Assembly (NCBI GenBank): GCA_001940725.1
Contig: MDVR01000135.1
Span: 1-8,510 of the forward strand
Direction of reading: 5' to 3'
Origin: Candidatus Heimdallarchaeota archaeon LC_2
GTDB taxonomy: Archaea > Asgardarchaeota > Heimdallarchaeia > Heimdallarchaeales > Kariarchaeaceae
DNA length: 8,510 nt
Part shown: positions 5,496 to 8,510 of the stretch, piece by piece
Layout of the letters: every line of letters begins with the position of its first letter
Numbering within the stretch: position 1 is the stretch's first letter
Made by a program: the position numbers and the translations under genes
Notes under the pieces: model-generated
Database searches by the model: none
What the model was told of the DNA's origin: nothing
Seen by the model: only the letters and a program-made list of their open reading frames with translations

Positions 5496-5507
5496 AATAT
5501 TTTTATT
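5496..5507 (-). promoter_or_regulatory. TATA-like box of the RING-like gene
   Basis: On the minus strand the A/T element aaaaatattatt is centred about 29 bases before the TTG at 5473, again predicting an almost leaderless mRNA and supporting the TTG start. Confidence 0.45.
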
Positions 5508-5553
5508 ATCTGATTGTATTCTAGAAATTTCAGTATTTTAGAACCTCAGCTAC

Positions 5554-5567
5554 TCACAAATATGTGA
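5554..5567. repeat. Inverted repeat TCACA-AATA-TGTGA
   Basis: Perfect 5-bp arms around a 4-base centre, about 20 bases upstream of the candidate TATA box of the membrane-protein gene and within the divergent gap shared with the RING-like gene. The position suits an activator or repressor site. Short symmetry alone is weak evidence. Confidence 0.35.
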
Positions 5568-5585
5568 TTTAACACTCAACATTTT

Positions 5586-5593
5586 AATTATAA
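5586..5593 (+). promoter_or_regulatory. TATA box of the membrane-protein gene
   Basis: The sequence aattataa is centred about 23 bases before the ATG at 5612 and only about 10 bases before an in-frame TTG at 5600. It therefore favours the ATG as the start of a leaderless mRNA. Confidence 0.5.
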
Positions 5594-5611
5594 ATCAACT
5601 TGGTAATCTGT

Positions 5612-6262
5612 ATGCTTGAAGTGATTGAAGTTCGAGAAGGAAACTTTGAGATCACTGATTTATTTGCATATGAAGATAGAAAAAGAATTATCCTGTATAG
5701 GCAATTGCTTCAAGGATCTGGTTTCATCTTGGTCATTTTGCTTCTATTGGTATTTTTAATGATTAAATTGATAATTCTCAAAATATTATTTATAATTGTC
5801 TTATTTGTTATGATAGGAGGAAGTGGATATATTATTTATCGTTTCTCTCAACAATTAACCGAAGATATTATCGGATTTGTGATAATATTTAATGAAGCTA
5901 AAATCTTACAAACCATTCGTGTTAGACGTTGGATAAAAGGAGAATTAGATGGATTCATTGAGGAAGAAATTCGTTTTAATCAAGCAATTGGTTTTCAAGT
6001 AATATTAGATGATGAGGGTATATTTTTGGTTGAAATCATTGTTGATCCTGATTTTCCAGGAACATCAGTTTTCAAGACATATGATATTTCTACCCTGGTA
6101 GAATTTATTCTTTTGTTTCAAAAAATTGCTCCAAATATGGATAAATGGTTTTACAAAACTATTGAAGGCGAAAATTGGTCAAATGAGCTAGAAGTTGAGT
6201 TAAATAATGAAATAGAAACATCCCGTATTCCTTGGCTTATCCGAAAATATTATGGATTTTAA
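5612..6262 (+). CDS. Two-pass membrane protein of unknown function
   Basis: I do not recognise a family. The 216-aa protein has a short polar N-terminus (about 1-33) and a hydrophobic block with two likely membrane helices: about 35-55 (rich in Leu, Ile, Val) and about 57-76, split by a single Lys. A soluble domain of about 140 residues follows. The hairpin suggests both ends are on the same side. The soluble part alternates beta-like hydrophobic stretches (QAIGFQVILD, IFLVEIIVD) with acidic segments, and ends in SRIPWLIRKYYGF. Charge suggests a cytosolic soluble domain: positive residues (RKR at 23-25, RRW near 105) flank the membrane block. The ATG at 5612 is chosen over a TTG at 5600 because of TATA spacing. 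npdG begins 16 bases after the stop, so the two may be co-transcribed, but no functional link is evident. Confidence 0.75.
   Translation: MLEVIEVREGNFEITDLFAYEDRKRIILYRQLLQGSGFILVILLLLVFLMIKLIILKILFIIVLFVMIGGSGYIIYRFSQQLTEDIIGFVIIFNEAKILQTIRVRRWIKGELDGFIEEEIRFNQAIGFQVILDDEGIFLVEIIVDPDFPGTSVFKTYDISTLVEFILLFQKIAPNMDKWFYKTIEGENWSNELEVELNNEIETSRIPWLIRKYYGF
6243..6252 (+). promoter_or_regulatory. Weak candidate promoter of npdG
   Basis: The sequence aaaatatta, preceded by ccg as in archaeal BRE elements, lies about 31 bases before the npdG ATG, inside the end of the upstream coding region. It would allow independent transcription of npdG, but read-through from the upstream gene explains it as well. 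Confidence 0.25.
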
Positions 6263-6278
6263 TTATTAATAACGATAT

Positions 6279-6950
6279 ATGGAAATCGGAACAATTGGAA
6301 TAATAGGTGGAACAGGTAGTCAAGGATCGGGACTGGCCATTAGATGGTCTATTCAAGGCTATAACATTAGAATCGGTTCAAGATCTGAAGAAAAGGGAAA
6401 TGCAGCTGCGAAAAAGTTTACAGAAATAGCAAAAAAGAATAATGTCTCTGCAGGGTCAATTGAAGGTGGGGATAATGAATTTGCAACAAAAAGTGATATC
6501 GTTGTTTTAGCAATTCCTGCTGATCAAGTGGATCATTTGTTAACTCCCCTCAACCACCATCTTGATGGTAAGGTAATATTGGACGTTACTGTCAATTTGA
6601 AATTTGGTAAATTTCCAAAAGCTGAACTATTTGAGGGTAAGAGTTCTTATGAATATGTTAGAGATCTTTTCCCGATGAGCAAAGTTGTTGCTTGTTTCAA
6701 AACAATATCAGCTGAAATGCTTAACTCGATGGAGGAGATGAATCAAACAGATTTTCAAATTTCACTGGATGAAGCAGCTCTCGAGCTAGCAAGTAAATTG
6801 GCATTAACAATCGGATTGACTCCCTTAAGGATTAAGGGTAAAGTTCATGCTCACACGATTGAACGTATGGTAGCGCTAGCCATTCAAATCAATAAAGGTT
6901 ATCCAGGCTCTCATGCAGGATATTTAATGCAAAATGTTAATATTGAATAG
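6279..6950 (+). CDS. npdG: F420-dependent NADP reductase (F420H2:NADP+ oxidoreductase)
   Basis: The enzyme passes hydride between coenzyme F420 and NADP(H), linking the deazaflavin pool to biosynthetic NADPH. The 223-aa protein matches the NpdG/Fno family in length and motifs: the dinucleotide-binding GIIGGTGSQGSGLA at 7-20, followed by IRW; GSRSEEKG at 33-40, where Ser34 and Arg35 are placed to recognise the 2'-phosphate of NADP; VVLAIP at 75-80; and the C-terminal GYPGSHAG at 207-214. No membrane segment is seen, so it is cytosolic. The start is a plain ATG with no Shine-Dalgarno sequence. It lies 16 bases after the membrane-protein gene and ends 11 bases before the tail of the polyprenyl synthase gene on the other strand. 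It implies the organism makes or imports F420, which fits an archaeon. F420 enzymes also occur in Actinobacteria, but the promoter style and codon use do not fit that group. Confidence 0.93.
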   Translation: MEIGTIGIIGGTGSQGSGLAIRWSIQGYNIRIGSRSEEKGNAAAKKFTEIAKKNNVSAGSIEGGDNEFATKSDIVVLAIPADQVDHLLTPLNHHLDGKVILDVTVNLKFGKFPKAELFEGKSSYEYVRDLFPMSKVVACFKTISAEMLNSMEEMNQTDFQISLDEAALELASKLALTIGLTPLRIKGKVHAHTIERMVALAIQINKGYPGSHAGYLMQNVNIE

Positions 6951-6961
6951 AATTAATTTCT

Positions 6962-8029
6962 TTACAAACCATTGTCTTTTATTTTGTCTAAAGTTTCAGT
7001 AATCTCTTTCACTTTCAATTTCATTAGTTTGAATAATGCTAAAATATATTCTTTAGTTGTGTTATTTGGTATTTGAGCCATGAATTGTTTTGCAGAGTTT
7101 ATATGTTTTTCAGACCAATCTAACACTGTCTTCATTTCATCTTTAAACGATTCTCTAAATTCTTTGATGTCTTGGTCAGATAAATTGTCTCTTCGTTCAC
7201 GATAACTTTGAACTAGTTGGGGATTCTTTTCATATGCTAATATAAGAAAAGGGGTCTTCTTGTCTTCTCTTAAATCCCCTCCAATATCTTTGTCAGATTT
7301 GAAGTAATCATTCAAGTCATCTAATAACTGAAAAGCTTGTCCCAAATGCATACCCATGTCAAACATATCTTCTGATATTTGTTTTGATTGACCCGAAATA
7401 TAAGCTCCAGCTGAGGCTGAAAAAGCAAATAATGGTGCAGTTTTACCTACAGTGGCTTTCATTGCCTCAGAAAGAGTAGGTATTTCATTGGATTCCGAAA
7501 GTCTCATTTCATCAATAACTGCGGATCCTATTGGAATTTCTACATTATATATTAAATCCTGCATGAATTTTAAAGCTAGATCAGGATATTTTATATGCTT
7601 ATTCTCAATTGATCTAAGAATATGTCCATGAATAAGAGTGTGAAGGATATCACCTCCCACAATTGCAGTTGCAGTATTCCATTTTTCGTGAACTGTAGGT
7701 GCTCCTCTTCTTTCTTTCGCATGATCGATTACATCATCATGATAAAGACTCATTGTGTGAATTAACTCCAATGCCAATGCATGGGGCGCAAGATTTTCTT
7801 GAGATTCAAATGCTTGTGCAACTGCTAAAAACAACGCAGGTCGCATTTTCTTTCCACCAAGATCGTAATAATATTTTAGAATTTCTCTAATTGATTCATT
7901 TAATGGTGCGAGAAATTTTTTCATTTCATGGTCAAGGAGTTCATTAATTTGTGATTGAAATGAAACTAGTTTCTGAAGAATAGTTTTAGTCTCTATTTCA
8001 TCCACATCCAAGTAACCTATTTGATTCAA
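6962..8029 (-). CDS. Trans-type polyprenyl (isoprenyl) diphosphate synthase
   Basis: The enzyme adds isopentenyl diphosphate units to an allylic diphosphate, giving geranylgeranyl or longer chains for archaeal lipids or quinones. The 355-aa protein shows GGKKMRP at 58-64, the first Asp-rich motif HDDVID at 97-102 followed by RRGAPTVH at 107-114, KT at 196-197 and the second Asp-rich motif DDLNDYFKSDKDIGGD at 237-252, then KKTP at 257-260. All are the catalytic landmarks of the family. The residue five before the first motif is Met93, which does not clearly block chain growth, so product length cannot be set. Where the family usually has GQ followed by an Asp-rich helix, this protein has GSAVIDE (168-174), a possible divergence. 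The start is TTG; a second TTG at 8011 and a GTG at 8005 lie in frame, so the N-terminus is uncertain by a few residues. No partner isoprenoid gene is adjacent. Confidence 0.92.
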   Translation of the reverse strand: MNQIGYLDVDEIETKTILQKLVSFQSQINELLDHEMKKFLAPLNESIREILKYYYDLGGKKMRPALFLAVAQAFESQENLAPHALALELIHTMSLYHDDVIDHAKERRGAPTVHEKWNTATAIVGGDILHTLIHGHILRSIENKHIKYPDLALKFMQDLIYNVEIPIGSAVIDEMRLSESNEIPTLSEAMKATVGKTAPLFAFSASAGAYISGQSKQISEDMFDMGMHLGQAFQLLDDLNDYFKSDKDIGGDLREDKKTPFLILAYEKNPQLVQSYRERRDNLSDQDIKEFRESFKDEMKTVLDWSEKHINSAKQFMAQIPNNTTKEYILALFKLMKLKVKEITETLDKIKDNGL

Positions 8030-8070
8030 ATACTGATTGATCTTTAAGTATTCTAAACTAACATTATTTT

Positions 8071-8080
8071 TTATTATATT
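8071..8080 (-). promoter_or_regulatory. Candidate TATA box of the polyprenyl synthase gene
   Basis: On the minus strand aatataataa would start transcription about 20 bases before the TTG at 8029. A second weak candidate (cttaaaga, about 8041-8048) would fit a start at 8011 instead. The region is too AT-rich to choose between them. Confidence 0.3.
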
Positions 8081-8150
8081 AAAATTTTAACAATATTTAT
8101 TGAATAGTTTTCACAGAATTATAGAAAAAGATGAATTTAATCGATTTTGA

Positions 8151-8510
8151 TTATTTTACAACCGGAAAGATCCAGCCATGACGGTCTTCTACCTCTCCAT
8201 ATTGGATTCCTGTTAATTCATTATACATTGATTGTGTAACCGGTCCAATTTCATTGTTATTAATTTCAAGAATCTCATCTTTGTACTTAATTTTCCCTAC
8301 AGGGGCAATACTCGCTGCGGTTCCTATACCAAATATTTCAGTTAGATTACCTGATTTAATTGCTTCAACAATATCGTGAATATTCAAAGCTTTTTCTTTA
8401 ATGGGTATACCTAAATCATTAGCGAGGGTGAGTACTGAATTTCTTGTAATTCCAGGTAATATGGTTCCTGTCAATGGAGCTGTATAAATTGTTTCATCTA
8501 AGACAAAAGC
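8151..8510 (-). CDS. ilvE: Branched-chain amino acid aminotransferase, C-terminal part (cut by window edge)
   Basis: A PLP-dependent fold type IV transaminase that swaps amino groups between leucine, isoleucine or valine and 2-oxoglutarate. Only the last 119 residues are in the window; the frame is open to the right edge, so the N-terminus and the catalytic Lys lie outside. Visible motifs in order are APLTGTILPGITRNSV, EIFGIGTAASIAPVG and LTGIQYGEVEDRHGW. They match the C-terminal half of branched-chain aminotransferases, including the GITR turn and the GTAA phosphate/PLP-side loop. The overall pattern resembles the longer, eukaryote-like IlvE subgroup more than D-amino-acid transaminases or aminodeoxychorismate lyase. 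An internal TTG at 8474 is not a start, because conserved family residues continue upstream of it. It is on the same strand as, and upstream of, the polyprenyl synthase, but a 121-base gap with a likely promoter separates them. Confidence 0.9.
   Translation of the reverse strand, partial: AFVLDETIYTAPLTGTILPGITRNSVLTLANDLGIPIKEKALNIHDIVEAIKSGNLTEIFGIGTAASIAPVGKIKYKDEILEINNNEIGPVTQSMYNELTGIQYGEVEDRHGWIFPVVK

Noticed and set aside
8151..8474. Complete 107-aa protein starting at the TTG at 8474
   Set aside because: Conserved aminotransferase residues continue upstream of that codon to the window edge, so it is an internal Leu of a longer gene.

Overview
This 8.5-kb window is strongly AT-rich and reads as archaeal. 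TATA-like boxes sit about 23-33 bases before most start codons. Shine-Dalgarno sequences are almost absent, so many transcripts look leaderless. TTG and GTG starts occur. The gene content includes an F420-dependent NADP reductase and a RING-like zinc protein. The mix of an oxygen-using ergothioneine pathway, an F420 enzyme and a RING-type finger makes an Asgard archaeon of the Heimdallarchaeia kind my best guess. That placement is inference; no rRNA or clear marker gene is present.

Layout, left to right. A CoA-binding (YccU-like) protein lies at the left edge (20-442), followed by a DUF427 protein (500-784). A gene-poor stretch of about 480 bases with several short inverted repeats follows (785-1263). 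Next come the two core ergothioneine genes: egtB (1264-2562), the O2-dependent iron sulfoxide synthase, and egtD (2720-3727), the histidine trimethylating enzyme. They point the same way but each seems to have its own promoter.

The centre (3760-4581) is a compact metal-response pair: a 72-aa HMA copper-chaperone-like gene on the minus strand, and a divergent regulator that fuses a PadR winged helix to a TRASH metal-sensing domain. A perfect 8-5-8 palindrome (3993-4013) lies between them and is the likely operator. Next are two minus-strand zinc/cysteine-rich genes: a 71-aa Cys/His-rich protein of unknown function (4611-4826), and a 182-aa protein with an N-terminal zinc ribbon and a C-terminal RING/PHD-like cross-brace (4925-5473).

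The right third holds a two-pass membrane protein of unknown function (5612-6262), the F420-dependent NADP reductase npdG (6279-6950), a trans-type polyprenyl diphosphate synthase on the minus strand (6962-8029, probably for archaeal lipid precursors), and the C-terminal part of a branched-chain amino acid aminotransferase cut by the right edge (8151-8510, minus).

The genes do not form one pathway. Three themes recur: redox and oxygen defence (EgtB, EgtD, NpdG), metal handling (HMA, PadR-TRASH, Cys-rich proteins), and central or lipid metabolism (polyprenyl synthase, aminotransferase, CoA-binding protein). The most interesting parts are the PadR-TRASH/HMA switch with its visible operator, the RING-like protein, and an oxygen-requiring thiol-histidine pathway in an apparent archaeon.
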